Assembly (NCBI GenBank): GCA_019235415.1 | Contig: JAFAKN010000309.1 | Span: forward strand, 1-64,000 | Direction of reading: 5' to 3' | DNA: 64,000 bases | Source of the DNA: Alphaproteobacteria bacterium | Lineage (GTDB): Bacteria > Pseudomonadota > Alphaproteobacteria > Reyranellales > Reyranellaceae | Part shown: positions 1-10,869 of the stretch, in pieces | Layout of the letters: every line of letters begins with the position of its first letter | How positions within the stretch are numbered: the first letter of the stretch is position 1 | Program-made: the position numbers and the translations under genes | The notes under the pieces: model-generated | Told to the model about the DNA's origin: nothing | Database searches by the model: none | What the model saw: the letters and a program-made list of their open reading frames with translations, nothing else

Positions 1-1370
1 GGCCAGCCGAACAGCGCCTTGTCGCACGAGGCGTTGAAGAAGGCGGCGCTCACCGGGTTCAGGATGTCGGCCGATCCCCAGCCCGTGATGAAGGCGCTCC
101 AGCCGCCCTTGTCGGGCGGATCCTTCTTGGTGCGGCGCGCGACCAACGTTTGCCAGTCCATCGACTGCATCTCGACCTTGAAGCCCGCCGCCTCGAGCTG
201 CTGCTTGGCGACCGGCGCCATGTTGGTGAGGACCGTGAGGTCGGTCGACTGCAGCAGCACGACCGGCGTGCCGTCGTAACCGGCCTCCTGCAGGAGCTGC
301 TTGGCTTTGGCGGCGTTACCATTCAGCACGTCGGCCATGCCCTCGTCGCTGGCGAGCGGCGTGCCGCAGACGAACACCGCCTTGCACACCTTGTAGTATT
401 TGGGATCGCCGATCGTTCCCTTGAGGAAGTCCTCCTGGTTGAAGGCCACCATGGCGGCGTGGCGGATCTTGGGATCGTTGAACGGCTTGAACAGCGTGTT
501 GAAGCGAAAGGCGTACTGGTTGCCGAGCGGATTGGCGTCGAACAGCTTCAGGTTCTTGTCCTTGGCCATCAGCGGCAGCAGGTCGGGCGCCGGCTGCTCC
601 AGCATGTCGACCTCGCCGTTCTGCAGGGCCGAGACCTGGGTCTGCGGATCGGCAATCCAGATCCATTCGAGGCGATCGACCTTGGCGACCTTGCCGCCAG
701 CCAGGCCGGAGGCCGGCTCGGGACGCGGCTTGTAGGTCGGGTTCTTGACGAACACGACCTTCTCGCCCGGCTTCCATTCCTTGGCGACGAAGATGAACGG
801 CCCCGAGCCGATCACGTCCTCGGCCTTGATCTGGGTGAAGGGATCGGTCTCGGCGACCCGCTTGGGCATCATGAAGGGCACGTTGGCCGACGGCTTGCCG
901 AGCGATTCGAGGACGAGGCCGTAGGGCTCCTTCATCTTCATCTTGAAGGTCTTGGCATCGACCGCCTCGAAGCCCGCGACCGACGCCAGCATCTTCTGGC
1001 CCATCGAATCGCGCGCGCCCCAGCGCTTGATCGACTGGATGCAATCCTCCGACGTCACCGGCGTGCCGTCGCTCCACACCAGGCCGTCGCGCAAGGTAAA
1101 GGTCCAGGTGAGCTTGTCGGGCGAGACGTCCCACTTGTCGACCATCTCGGGCTGGACCTGCAGCTTGGCGTCGAGCGCAAACAGCGTGTCCCACACCAGG
1201 TAGCCGAAGCCGCGCTGGACATAGGCGGTGGTCCAGATCGGATCGAGGATCTTGAGATCCGAGTTCATCACCGCGCGGATCGTCTCGGCCCTGGCGCCAA
1301 GCGGACAGAGCAGCCCGGCAAGGCTCGCGGCGGCCACGAGCAATGCGGCCAGCTTCTTGAGATGATTCAT
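1..1370 (-). CDS. ABC transporter substrate-binding protein, peptide/family 5 (3' end truncated by window)
   Basis: Not in the ORF track because it runs off the edge. Reverse-strand translation from ATG at 1370: MNHLKKLAALLVAAASLAGLLCPLGARAETIRAVMNSDLKILDPIWTTAYVQRGFGYLVWDTLFALD..., signal peptide plus SBP_bac_5-type sequence; similar to the CDS at 43161. Confidence 0.88.
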   Translation of the reverse strand, partial: MNHLKKLAALLVAAASLAGLLCPLGARAETIRAVMNSDLKILDPIWTTAYVQRGFGYLVWDTLFALDAKLQVQPEMVDKWDVSPDKLTWTFTLRDGLVWSDGTPVTSEDCIQSIKRWGARDSMGQKMLASVAGFEAVDAKTFKMKMKEPYGLVLESLGKPSANVPFMMPKRVAETDPFTQIKAEDVIGSGPFIFVAKEWKPGEKVVFVKNPTYKPRPEPASGLAGGKVAKVDRLEWIWIADPQTQVSALQNGEVDMLEQPAPDLLPLMAKDKNLKLFDANPLGNQYAFRFNTLFKPFNDPKIRHAAMVAFNQEDFLKGTIGDPKYYKVCKAVFVCGTPLASDEGMADVLNGNAAKAKQLLQEAGYDGTPVVLLQSTDLTVLTNMAPVAKQQLEAAGFKVEMQSMDWQTLVARRTKKDPPDKGGWSAFITGWGSADILNPVSAAFFNASCDKALFGW

Positions 1371-1730
1371 GAACGACCCCTCCAGCTCCCCAGCCCATGA
1401 TCGCAAGAAACGAGCCATTTTGCGAGTGATGCAAGAAACTGTTGCCTGAAATCCTGACGAGGGTCGACGCGTCTTCGCCGCCATCGAGGAGCTTCTTTGC
1501 GCAGTCGTGCTGCAGCATCGCGCTGGGCGCTACCAGGCAGGATTGCAAGGTCGTCGCTGATTTGCTCTAGGGATCTTTGCTAGAGATCGTCATCGTCCAT
1601 CCGGGGAGAAGGAGGGTCGATGATTGAAGCCGGCGACGGGGAGAATCCCGCCCGGTCGGGACTGGTGAGAGTCGCCAGCATCTCGACAGTTGCGATCGAT
1701 CGGTAAACATCCAGCTTCGAGGGCAGGGAT

Positions 1731-4700
1731 ATGACAAGGGCGCGTCGTTCCCGACTGGCGACTGCGCCGGTGCCGTTCGCTCGTCCCAACAAGCTCGTGG
1801 CACCGCAGACCAGCGGCCTGGTCGCACGACAGCGACTGTTCCGCGAGATCGAGCAGGCGCCGTCCAACGGCGTAGTCTGGATCACCGGACCGCCGGCGGC
1901 GGGAAAAACCTCTCTTGCCGCCACTTGGCTCTATTCGGGTCGAAGCGCCGCACGGCACAGCCGCGCGCTGTGGTATCGCATCGATGAAACAGATGCCGAT
2001 CCGGCAATCTTCTTCGAAACGCTGGCGCTGGCGGTTGCCGCATTGCCGGACAGGCCATGCAGTGCATTGCCGAGGCTGACCCCGGATGCGCTGCCGAACC
2101 TCGAGGCCTTCGCTCGCAACTGGTTCAAAACGCTCCTGGGCAACAAGGAGCGGGCGCCCTATCTGTTCGCGTTCGACGACGCACATCGTCTGCCTCCGGA
2201 TTCGACCGTCGTGGCAGTCCTGGCCATCCTGGCCAGCGCTCTGCACGCTTTGGACCGCTTGTTGTGCCTGTCGCGCGAAAATCCGCCCCCGCTCTTTCTG
2301 TCGGCCGTTTCGAGGAAACGTTTCGCTGTCATCAGCGATCTGCGGGTCGAGGCAGGGGAATGGGAGGATTTTGCTCGCGATGTCCCCAGCGTGCACGGAA
2401 TGGATCGCGCCGCCTTCATTGCCATGGCGCAGCGGTCGGGCCGCTGGATTGCCGATCTCGCCGTTGCGCCATCGTCGCATCCGTCGATCGATGATCTGCG
2501 CACCCACCCGGTCTTGTCGTCTGACCGGTTGTTTGCAGGGTGCAGCGACGTCGAACGGACAGCCCTTCTCGAGACGGCCTTTCTTCAGACCGGTGAAGAA
2601 GAGGAGTGGCGGACCCTCGGGGGCGAATGCGCGGTATCCGTTCTCACACAGCTCGCCGCCACATCGGCGCTGGTGGGTCGACTACTCGCTGGGGCATTGC
2701 ACAAGCATGATCTGCTGTTCGACCGATTGCGCGCCGCCGCCGAGATGGAGCTGGCGCCGGATGCTTTGTCGCGCGCACGGCTGAAAGCCGGGCGGCTGCT
2801 CGCCGCACGCGGCGAAATGCTGGCCGGCGTGCGCCTGCTGACTGCGGCCGGCGCCGACGACGAGGCTCGCGACCTGATCCTTGGCCAAGCGGCCGACATG
2901 ATTGCGAGCGGCAGGAACCGGGAGCTTGTCGAGCTGATCGCCATGCTTTCGGCCAGCACACGGCGCCTGCCGCTGGTGCGCGTTTGGCATGCCACGGGAC
3001 GCCTGCCGTTCGAGCCGTCCGCCGCACGAGAGGCATTTCGCGACATCTGGCGCGCTGCCAAGCCCGCCGAGCAGCCGGTCGAGTTTGCCTGCGCCGTGAT
3101 GGGAGACATCAATGCGGCCCTGGCCGACTGGTCGATCGATGCCGAGCTCGCCTGGATCATCGATGAGATCGACCGGGCGCTGCCCTTCCTGACGGCACTG
3201 CCCGCGGAGATTCATGAGCGACTGGTGATAACCAGGGCGATCGCGATGCTGCTCGGCTGCCCCACGCATCCCGGCGTGCTGGACGCGCTAACGCATGTCG
3301 AGGCGGTCTTGCCGCGCTTGCAGGCCGGGCGGCAATTGTTGCTCGGCGCCATTCTGGTCAACTATCTCCTGTGGTGGCGAGGCGATCTGGCCGCCGCGCG
3401 GCCTCTTCTGGACAACCTCGCGCCGTTGGCGAACCGTACCGATGTGCCGCCGCTGGCGACAATGGCTTGGCATTATGGGGCGCTCAGCATTGCCTACCGC
3501 GATGGCAATGACGGCGCGGTGCGAAGGCTGATGCGCGAGGTCGTGGCGTTTGCGCGAAAATGGGGGACGCAGCATCGCCTCGCCAACGCCTACTGGGTGG
3601 CGGCGCAAGCCTATGCCGCGGCCGGCGATCGGGCGGAGGCTGCTGTGGCCTTGGAGGGTTGCATCGAGAGTGGCTTACGGTCTGGCCGCCCGGAGATCGT
3701 CGGGCAACATTTCCTGCGCGGGGCGATCGCGCTAGGCGAAGGAAACACCGATCGCGCGATTGGCGAGGCGACGCCCGCCTACGAAAGGGCGGGCCGGGCC
3801 GGCAACACGCAGCAGCGCGGATTGTCGGGCCTGCTGCTCGCCATGGCCTTTGCCGTCAAGGGAGACGACAGGGCGCGCAAGCTTATCGACGAGTTGCGCG
3901 ACCTTGCCGCGCGATCGCACAGCGCCATTTTCCATCTACACGCCGGCCTGGCGGAGGTCTGTCACGCCGCCGCACAGGATCGCATGGCGGCGTTCGTGGC
4001 CGCCTGGAACCGAATGGCACATCTTGGCTGCCAGCTCGGATTCCGTCGCATCGCCGGTCTCGACGTCGGACATTTTGGCCATCTCGCCAACCTGGCGCTC
4101 TACCGCGGTGCGGAGGTCGCCGTGACGCGCGCCCTCGTCGCGCTGTGGGATCTTCCGCCGCCGCAACGGACAAACATCCACGACGAATGGCCCTATCAGG
4201 TCGACGTCAGCTGCCTCGGCCGATTTGCGATCGAGGTCGACGGCAAGCGTCTCTCGACCGGTTCGGGCAAGGCACAGCGCAAACCGCGCGAGCTGCTCTT
4301 TCATCTCGTTATCGCCAATGGCCGCGATCTCGAGCAGGAGTGGCTCGCCGACGAGCTCTGGCCCGACGCCGATGGCGACCAGTCGCTACACAGCCTCACC
4401 ACGACGATCTACCGTTTGCGCAAGCTGATCGGCGGACGGGCGGTCATCCATGAAGACAGCCGCGTCCGCCTGAACCCGCTGCGCGTTTCGACCGATCTTG
4501 GCCGGCTGCGCGATGCGCTGTGGTGCGTCCGGGATGAGGCACTGGCGACGGCGGACCGGATGGCGTCGTTCGATCGTGCCGTGCAGCTTTACCAGGGACC
4601 GCTTCTGCCGGGCATTGCGATGACGCCGGTCGTCCTCGAGCGTCAGCGGCTGGCGGTTTTGCTGGCGAACGAAGGTCTCGGGTTCCTGCTGACGCTCGAC

Positions 4701-4799
4701 CCCGCCGATGTCGGGCGTACCCTGCGGTTGAACCGACTTCGGGCCGCGATCGGAGATGCGGTGTTGCCGGACAGCGTCGCGCGCCTGTGGCCGACGTGA
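1731..4799 (+). CDS. Large ATPase-type transcriptional regulator (MalT/LuxR-like NTPase N-terminus with C-terminal SARP/BTAD-like winged helix)
   Basis: 1022 aa; Walker A-like GPPAAGKTSLAATWL, TPR-like middle, C-terminal LGRFAIEVDGKRL...KPRELLFHLV...WPDADGDQSLHSLTTTIYRLRKLIG typical of OmpR/SARP winged helix. Confidence 0.75.
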   Translation: MTRARRSRLATAPVPFARPNKLVAPQTSGLVARQRLFREIEQAPSNGVVWITGPPAAGKTSLAATWLYSGRSAARHSRALWYRIDETDADPAIFFETLALAVAALPDRPCSALPRLTPDALPNLEAFARNWFKTLLGNKERAPYLFAFDDAHRLPPDSTVVAVLAILASALHALDRLLCLSRENPPPLFLSAVSRKRFAVISDLRVEAGEWEDFARDVPSVHGMDRAAFIAMAQRSGRWIADLAVAPSSHPSIDDLRTHPVLSSDRLFAGCSDVERTALLETAFLQTGEEEEWRTLGGECAVSVLTQLAATSALVGRLLAGALHKHDLLFDRLRAAAEMELAPDALSRARLKAGRLLAARGEMLAGVRLLTAAGADDEARDLILGQAADMIASGRNRELVELIAMLSASTRRLPLVRVWHATGRLPFEPSAAREAFRDIWRAAKPAEQPVEFACAVMGDINAALADWSIDAELAWIIDEIDRALPFLTALPAEIHERLVITRAIAMLLGCPTHPGVLDALTHVEAVLPRLQAGRQLLLGAILVNYLLWWRGDLAAARPLLDNLAPLANRTDVPPLATMAWHYGALSIAYRDGNDGAVRRLMREVVAFARKWGTQHRLANAYWVAAQAYAAAGDRAEAAVALEGCIESGLRSGRPEIVGQHFLRGAIALGEGNTDRAIGEATPAYERAGRAGNTQQRGLSGLLLAMAFAVKGDDRARKLIDELRDLAARSHSAIFHLHAGLAEVCHAAAQDRMAAFVAAWNRMAHLGCQLGFRRIAGLDVGHFGHLANLALYRGAEVAVTRALVALWDLPPPQRTNIHDEWPYQVDVSCLGRFAIEVDGKRLSTGSGKAQRKPRELLFHLVIANGRDLEQEWLADELWPDADGDQSLHSLTTTIYRLRKLIGGRAVIHEDSRVRLNPLRVSTDLGRLRDALWCVRDEALATADRMASFDRAVQLYQGPLLPGIAMTPVVLERQRLAVLLANEGLGFLLTLDPADVGRTLRLNRLRAAIGDAVLPDSVARLWPT

Positions 4800-4976
4800 G
4801 CCAGAGCGGCGCCCAATCAACTGGAACCGGGAGCCGCTCGACTAATTCCAGTCGAGTGGGACGTGCCCTAGGCAAATCTGTGATCGATCCGTGAGCTGAG
4901 CAGACGGGCCGATCATTTAAGTTCCCCGCGTCTTCCGTATTGGACCGACGGCCGGCAGCCGAGAGAGGACGCGTCA

Positions 4977-7900
4977 ATGAGTACATCCGGTGACAAACCC
5001 GCCCAGTCCGGCCTGGTGGATATGGGGGACATCGCCTTCTACAATCACTCCACCGATCATATTCCTTCCAGCTTTGCCGCCACCCTTGCCGATCTGACGA
5101 ATTTTTCCGGTCAGTTCAGCGAGGTCGTGCTCAACGTCACCTGGGCGCAATTGCAGCCCGATCAGGGCGGCCAGATCGATCCGTCCGGGCTCATCGCGAC
5201 CGCGATCGGCGAGGCCGAGAGCCACCATGTCGGCATCAAGCTCCGCGTCTGGGGCGGCTACGCGGCGCCCGACTGGGCCAAGAACATCGATGGGCCGCCG
5301 ATCACGATCACCGGGCCGGGCACGGTCGATCCGAGCGACAGCAATCCCGAGACGATCGGTCGGTTCTGGACCGCCGATTACATAGATGCGTGGACGAGCT
5401 TCCAAACCGGACTCGCCGCCCTCTACGACAGCAACCCAGTCATCCTCGGAATATCCAACACCGCCGGCGCTTCCGCCACCGACGAACCGTTTGTGCCCCT
5501 CAAGATCTTCCCCAGCGTGGCGAATCAACCCGGCGAGTTGGTGGCCGGCGGCTATACCGACGCCGCCCAGATGCTCACCCTGCGCGCTGGCATCGCCGAC
5601 TATGCCCAGTGGTCGACGACCCCGCTCGACTTCACGATGAACCTCTTTCATCTGTATGACAGCGGCAAGGACACCGGCGACGCGAACTTCACGCTGGCGG
5701 TCCTGCAGCAGGCGCAGAACTCGACCCGCCTGGTCCAGGCCGGCAATCATGCCCTGAACAGCCCGCTACCGTCGGCCGACGCCTTCGTCTATGCCCAGAT
5801 CACCGCAGCGGCCTTGCTCGATCCCGCCCTCGCGGCCTCCAGCTTTCAGACGGCCTCCCCGACGAACCTCGCGAATCAGCCCGTGGGCTTCAACTTTCCG
5901 AATTTCACGGGGGCCTATGCGGACTGGCCTTACGCCGTCGTCAACGGGGTTGCGGCGAATACCGGCGACATAGAGCTGTGGGATGGGCCGGGCAAAACCG
6001 GCTTCACGGGCCTTTCTTCCAGCCAAGCGCAGTTTCTCGCCACCTTGGTTGCCGCCGGTATTGCGCCGACGACCGGTGCCCCCGACGATGGCTCGGCGCT
6101 GCAATTCATCGCGCCCGCGTTCGCGATCGCTGCCACCAGCACGATCGCCTTCTCGGGCGTCGATGCCGTGCTGCTCGCGAGCGCCACGGCTCAGACGTCG
6201 TACAGCGTCACGCTGACCTCCACGCAAGGAGGCACGCTCGCCGTCAACGATGTCTTTGGCATTGTGAACGGACCCACCAGCGGTCCAACGCTCCGCCTGT
6301 CGGGCTCGCTTGCCCAGGTGAACACGGTCCTCGCAAGTCTCACGGACACGTTGCAAACGGGCACGGACGTGGTGCGGATCGTTGCGACGGACAGCAGTGG
6401 TGACCAAGCTGTGCGCACCGTGGGCGCGCAGGTTTCTGCTGCCGCGACTCCGTCCGGCGGGGGCACCCAGGCCGCCGGACCGTCGGCGTTCCAAAGCGAC
6501 GGCATTCTCGTCGTCGGTGGCGTGCAAGGCTCACTGGTCATCCCCGGCAATCTGCAAATCGGCACCGCCGACAGCAGCACCACGTTGCTCGCGGCGCTGG
6601 CGCCCGCCGCCTACAGCACGGCAAATCTCGCGGTCGGCGGCACGCTCGAAGTCCAGGCCGGCGGCGTTGCGCATTTCAGCGGCTCGCTCGGCGCCACCAC
6701 GGTCAGCGTCGACAGCGGCGGAGCGATCAGCGGCGACGGCACTCTCGCCGCCTCGGGCGGCGCCCCGATCGTCAATGGCGGCACGATCGAAGCGGCCGCC
6801 GATCAGACGCTCGGGCTCCAGCAGCTCACCGTCGCCAACGCGCTCTCCGGCACCGGAACGCTGCTCATCGATCCCGGCGCCACGCTGACCCTGGCGCGCG
6901 CGGTCGGCCCGGATCAGACCATCCTTTTTGCGCCGAACAGCATCGCCCAATTCGCCGACGATCCCTATTCGCCGGGCACGCTCGTGCTCGGGGCGCCGGC
7001 GGGCATGAAGGGCACCGTCACCGGATTCACCTTCGCCGACACGCTGCTCCTGCAAGGTGTGGCGGCAACCGCCGTGAGCTACGACGCCTCGACGGAAATG
7101 TTGACGGTCGGTCCGTCGCAAAGCTTCAAGCTGACGGGAGACCTCGCCGGCCTCACCTTCAACGCGCAGGGTTCCGGCTCAGACACCATCGTCACGTTCG
7201 TTGCGCCGGCGGCTGGCCTCGCGCCCAGCGTCGCCGCCCCGACCACGCTCGAGGGCGCCGCTGGAACAGCTGTCTCGGTGCCGGGTATCGTCATCAACAC
7301 GCCACTGCCGTCGACTCCGCCCAGCGATATGACGGTCACGGTCGCGCTCACGGCGGGCACTGGCACGCTTTTCGCCAACGACGACAACGGCAACACCTTC
7401 ATCACCGGCGTCGGCAGCTCGATCACGCTCAGCGGCACGCTTGGCGCGGTCGAGCGGAGCCTGCAGAGCCTCACCTACACGGCTGCGACCGGGCAGCCCT
7501 CCGATAGCATCACGGTCACCGTCTCCGACTACGCGGGGGCATCCGTTGCGCCGGCGGTGATCACCGTTTCCAACAATTCGCCCTCGCCGCAGTTCACGTG
7601 GGCCGCGGCCGGCGGCGGCAGCTTCGGCGATCGCACCAACTGGACGACGCAAGGCGGCGCGAGCGCGCCGCCGGGCGGCGCCAATGTCGCGAAATTCGGC
7701 AGCGGCACCTATACGGTGTCCGGTGACGGCGCCGTGGGCGAGATCATCGCCACCGGAGCAGCGACCCTGACGGGGCAGGTCATCGCCCAAGGCGTGTCTC
7801 AGGGCGCCGGCACCGTCGCACTCACCGTCGACAGCGGCGGAGCGCTCACGCTCGCCGGCGGCGCTCAGGTGACTGCGCAGGCGCAGGCGACAGTGGGCGA

Positions 7901-9818
7901 CCCCGCGGGACAGGGTCTGCTCACGGTCATGGGCGGCGCGCTGGCGCTCACCGGTACGTCGGGACCGGACCTTGTGGTCGGCGAGGGACCGGGCGGCATC
8001 GGCACGGTCGTGAACCTCGAGCAGATCACGGCGGCAGGCACGGTGGTCATCGGCGAAAAGGGCACCGGCACGCTCGACCTGCAGGGCGTCGCTTCGACGC
8101 TGCTGGACGGCGGCGCCGTCATCGGCCAGTCGGTCGGCGGCCAAGGCACCGCGACGGTCAATGGCGGCGAATGGATGACGTCCGGAACCCTCACCGTCGG
8201 CGACCAGGGCAGCGGCACGTTGCTGGTCAACGGCGCAGACAATGGCATCACCGGCCAGGTGACGGCCTTCAACGCGACGATCGGTAGCCAGTCCGGAAGC
8301 ACCGGCTCAGTCACGCTCGACGGCAGCGATCTCCTGGTCGCCGATGCCACGGCACAATCCAGCACATTGACCGTAGGCGGCGCCGGCAGCGGCAGCCTCG
8401 TCGTCGAGGACGGCAGCAACGTCACCGTCGGCGCTGCAGAAGCGACCACCGGCAGCCACAGCAATCCGATCATCGTCGACAACAACGGCCTGCTCAATGT
8501 CGGCGGAAACGCCGGGGGAACGGGCGTGGCTCGTATTGGCCGGAACGGCGAGCTGCTGGTCTACGGGATGGCCATGGTCGGCGCCGCGGCCGGCATCGGC
8601 AAGATAACCGTGGGCGAGAGCGCGGACGACACTGCGTTATTTGCGACCACCGGCACCCTTACGGTCGATGGCAATGGCCAGGTCATCCTCGATGGCGCCA
8701 ATGCCACCGTCCGCGCCGGCGCGCTCGATGTCGCTGCCGGCGGTGTCGTCTCCGGCGCGGGCACGCTGACGGGCCTCCTCGGCGGCAACGACACGGTGAC
8801 GCTCGCCGGCCTCTCCAACGACGGCACGATCGGGGCGAGCGGTGGCAGCCTGCTAATCTACGGTGAGGTGACGGGAACCGGCGAGCTCACAGTCGGCTCG
8901 GGCGCGACGATGACGCTGCAGGCGGCCGTCAGCGGCGGAGAGAAACTCGTCTTCTCGTCCAACGCCAAGACCATGCTCAACGACCCGCGGGCGTTTTCTG
9001 GCACGATCACCGGGTTCGCTGCCGGCGACCTGCTGGAGCTCGCCAGCACACAGGCCACCAGCGCAACCTGGTCCAACGGCGTTCTGACGCTCGACGGCGA
9101 CCCGTTCGGTCCCATTCGACTCAATATGGCCGGTGACTACGCGCCGAACTTCTTCACCGTACAGTCCGACGGACTGGGCGGGACTATCGTGGCGGGTGGT
9201 AACGGCGATGTGCACATGACCACCTTCGAGGGCGTGCATTACGACTTCCAGGCCGTGGGCGAGTTCGTTGCCGTGCGCTCGACCGACGCTCACAATCCCT
9301 GGCAGATTCAGATCCGTACCGAGTCGTTCCCGGGCGAGACCAGCGTCACGACAGCGATCGCAGCAGAGTTCGGCGACGAGCGCGTGAGTTTCGACATCGA
9401 TCGGGCAAACCCCGTTTCCGTGCAGAACTTGGGCGGCGGCGCCCTCAAGGCGCTTTCGGCCAACGCCTGGCAGCTGACTTCGAGCGCCGGCGAGTCTCTC
9501 ACGGTCATCGACCGGGGTGGCTTTCTCGACTGGTCGGTCGGGCTCAGTCCACAGGACGGTGCCGGATCGGTGGAGGGTCTGCTGGGCCGCCACGCAGGAC
9601 GCCCAAACGATTTCCAGATGCCCAACGCCAATGACTGGGTTGTTGCGCCGGGCGCCTCGCTTCTGGGCGACCCAACCGCTGCACTCAGCCAGGCAATCGC
9701 TGCAGAATTGGCGCCAGACGGTATCGTCTCGCACGATCGTGGGGCGATGGCTCAGGAGTCCCCATCCGCTGCCAGCCTCATTGCACCTCCGACGCCGCAC
9801 TCTGCTCTGCACCCCTAA
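4977..9818 (+). CDS. Giant repeat-containing surface/secreted-type protein: glycosidase-like N-terminus, cadherin-like and autotransporter-type beta-strand repeats, C-terminal von Willebrand factor D-like domain
   Basis: 1613 aa; repeats such as LTVGDQGSGTLLVNG, VIGEKGTGTLDLQG, LTVGGAGSGSLVVEDGS; C-terminal GNGDVHMTTFEGVHYDFQAVGEFVAVRS ... VEGLLGRHAGRPNDFQ resembling VWD. Confidence 0.7.
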   Translation: MSTSGDKPAQSGLVDMGDIAFYNHSTDHIPSSFAATLADLTNFSGQFSEVVLNVTWAQLQPDQGGQIDPSGLIATAIGEAESHHVGIKLRVWGGYAAPDWAKNIDGPPITITGPGTVDPSDSNPETIGRFWTADYIDAWTSFQTGLAALYDSNPVILGISNTAGASATDEPFVPLKIFPSVANQPGELVAGGYTDAAQMLTLRAGIADYAQWSTTPLDFTMNLFHLYDSGKDTGDANFTLAVLQQAQNSTRLVQAGNHALNSPLPSADAFVYAQITAAALLDPALAASSFQTASPTNLANQPVGFNFPNFTGAYADWPYAVVNGVAANTGDIELWDGPGKTGFTGLSSSQAQFLATLVAAGIAPTTGAPDDGSALQFIAPAFAIAATSTIAFSGVDAVLLASATAQTSYSVTLTSTQGGTLAVNDVFGIVNGPTSGPTLRLSGSLAQVNTVLASLTDTLQTGTDVVRIVATDSSGDQAVRTVGAQVSAAATPSGGGTQAAGPSAFQSDGILVVGGVQGSLVIPGNLQIGTADSSTTLLAALAPAAYSTANLAVGGTLEVQAGGVAHFSGSLGATTVSVDSGGAISGDGTLAASGGAPIVNGGTIEAAADQTLGLQQLTVANALSGTGTLLIDPGATLTLARAVGPDQTILFAPNSIAQFADDPYSPGTLVLGAPAGMKGTVTGFTFADTLLLQGVAATAVSYDASTEMLTVGPSQSFKLTGDLAGLTFNAQGSGSDTIVTFVAPAAGLAPSVAAPTTLEGAAGTAVSVPGIVINTPLPSTPPSDMTVTVALTAGTGTLFANDDNGNTFITGVGSSITLSGTLGAVERSLQSLTYTAATGQPSDSITVTVSDYAGASVAPAVITVSNNSPSPQFTWAAAGGGSFGDRTNWTTQGGASAPPGGANVAKFGSGTYTVSGDGAVGEIIATGAATLTGQVIAQGVSQGAGTVALTVDSGGALTLAGGAQVTAQAQATVGDPAGQGLLTVMGGALALTGTSGPDLVVGEGPGGIGTVVNLEQITAAGTVVIGEKGTGTLDLQGVASTLLDGGAVIGQSVGGQGTATVNGGEWMTSGTLTVGDQGSGTLLVNGADNGITGQVTAFNATIGSQSGSTGSVTLDGSDLLVADATAQSSTLTVGGAGSGSLVVEDGSNVTVGAAEATTGSHSNPIIVDNNGLLNVGGNAGGTGVARIGRNGELLVYGMAMVGAAAGIGKITVGESADDTALFATTGTLTVDGNGQVILDGANATVRAGALDVAAGGVVSGAGTLTGLLGGNDTVTLAGLSNDGTIGASGGSLLIYGEVTGTGELTVGSGATMTLQAAVSGGEKLVFSSNAKTMLNDPRAFSGTITGFAAGDLLELASTQATSATWSNGVLTLDGDPFGPIRLNMAGDYAPNFFTVQSDGLGGTIVAGGNGDVHMTTFEGVHYDFQAVGEFVAVRSTDAHNPWQIQIRTESFPGETSVTTAIAAEFGDERVSFDIDRANPVSVQNLGGGALKALSANAWQLTSSAGESLTVIDRGGFLDWSVGLSPQDGAGSVEGLLGRHAGRPNDFQMPNANDWVVAPGASLLGDPTAALSQAIAAELAPDGIVSHDRGAMAQESPSAASLIAPPTPHSALHP

Positions 9819-9994
9819 CCGGTATAGCGGGACGACGGAGCAGGGGTGATTGCGAGATTTTCTGGCGGCTCTCGTGGATCGACCTATCGCCAGCGAATTC
9901 TGGATCGTGGAACCGGGAGGCTTATGAATTCACTTGGGTGACGGCGCAGAATGACTTGAAATTGCGGGTGTCCCGCCCCGTAAAGGAGTCTCCC

Positions 9995-10852
9995 ATGCTG
10001 CTGAACGCCCTCTTTCCCACCCGCGACATCGGCACCGACCCGGCGAAGATCCGCGACTGGGCGCAGGCCGCCGAGGAGCTCGGCTTCCACGGCATCGAGG
10101 TCGCTGACCACGTGTTCGGTGCGGCGCCGCGCGGCGATTGGAAGCCGGTCTACAGCGAGCACGATCCGTTCCACGAGACTTTCACGACCATGGGCTTTCT
10201 CGCTGCCGTGACCAAGAAGGTCGAGCTTGCGAGTGGCGTGCTGATCCTGCCGCAACGGCAGACCGGCGTGGTGGCCAAGCAGGCGGCCGAGGTCGACATC
10301 CTGAGCGGCGGTCGGCTGCGACTGGGCGTCGGGGTCGGTTGGAACCATGTCGAGTACGAGGCGCTCGGCATGGAATGGAAGACGCGCGGCGCCATGCAGG
10401 CCGAGCAGATCGAGGTGATGCGGCTGTTGTGGACCAAGGACCTGGTCACCTTCCACGGACGCTTCCATACGCTGAACGACGTCAACCTGCTGCCGGTGCC
10501 TGTGCAGCGGCCGATCCCGGTGTGGTTCGGCGGCTCGTCCGACGCGGTCGTCAAACGCGCGGCGCGGATCGGCGACGGCTGGATGCCGATCATGACGCCG
10601 CAGGTCGCCGAGCCCAAGCTGGCACTCCTGCGCGAGCATCTCGAGGCGGCTGGCCGCGACCCGGCGAAGTTCGGGCTCGAAGGCTGGCTGCGCTTCGACG
10701 AGGCCGACGAGGAGCAGTGGCGCAAGGCGGCCGAGGGCTGGAAGGCCCATGGTGCGCAGATCGTGATGCTCTACCCGATGTATCGCATGCCCAAGGTCGA
10801 GGACCAGATCGCCACGCTCAAGCGCATCAAGGAAGTGATGGCGGGGCTGTAA
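9995..10852 (+). CDS. LLM class (F420/flavin-dependent) oxidoreductase
   Basis: MLLNALFPTRDIGTDPAKIRDWAQAAEELGFHGIEVADHVFG... LASGVLILPQRQTGVVAKQAAEVDILSGGRLRLGVGVGWN. ATG at 9995 preceded by aaaggagt; the ORF-track start 9938 is upstream extension. Confidence 0.88.
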   Translation: MLLNALFPTRDIGTDPAKIRDWAQAAEELGFHGIEVADHVFGAAPRGDWKPVYSEHDPFHETFTTMGFLAAVTKKVELASGVLILPQRQTGVVAKQAAEVDILSGGRLRLGVGVGWNHVEYEALGMEWKTRGAMQAEQIEVMRLLWTKDLVTFHGRFHTLNDVNLLPVPVQRPIPVWFGGSSDAVVKRAARIGDGWMPIMTPQVAEPKLALLREHLEAAGRDPAKFGLEGWLRFDEADEEQWRKAAEGWKAHGAQIVMLYPMYRMPKVEDQIATLKRIKEVMAGL

Positions 10853-10869
10853 CTTCGCGAACAACACTG

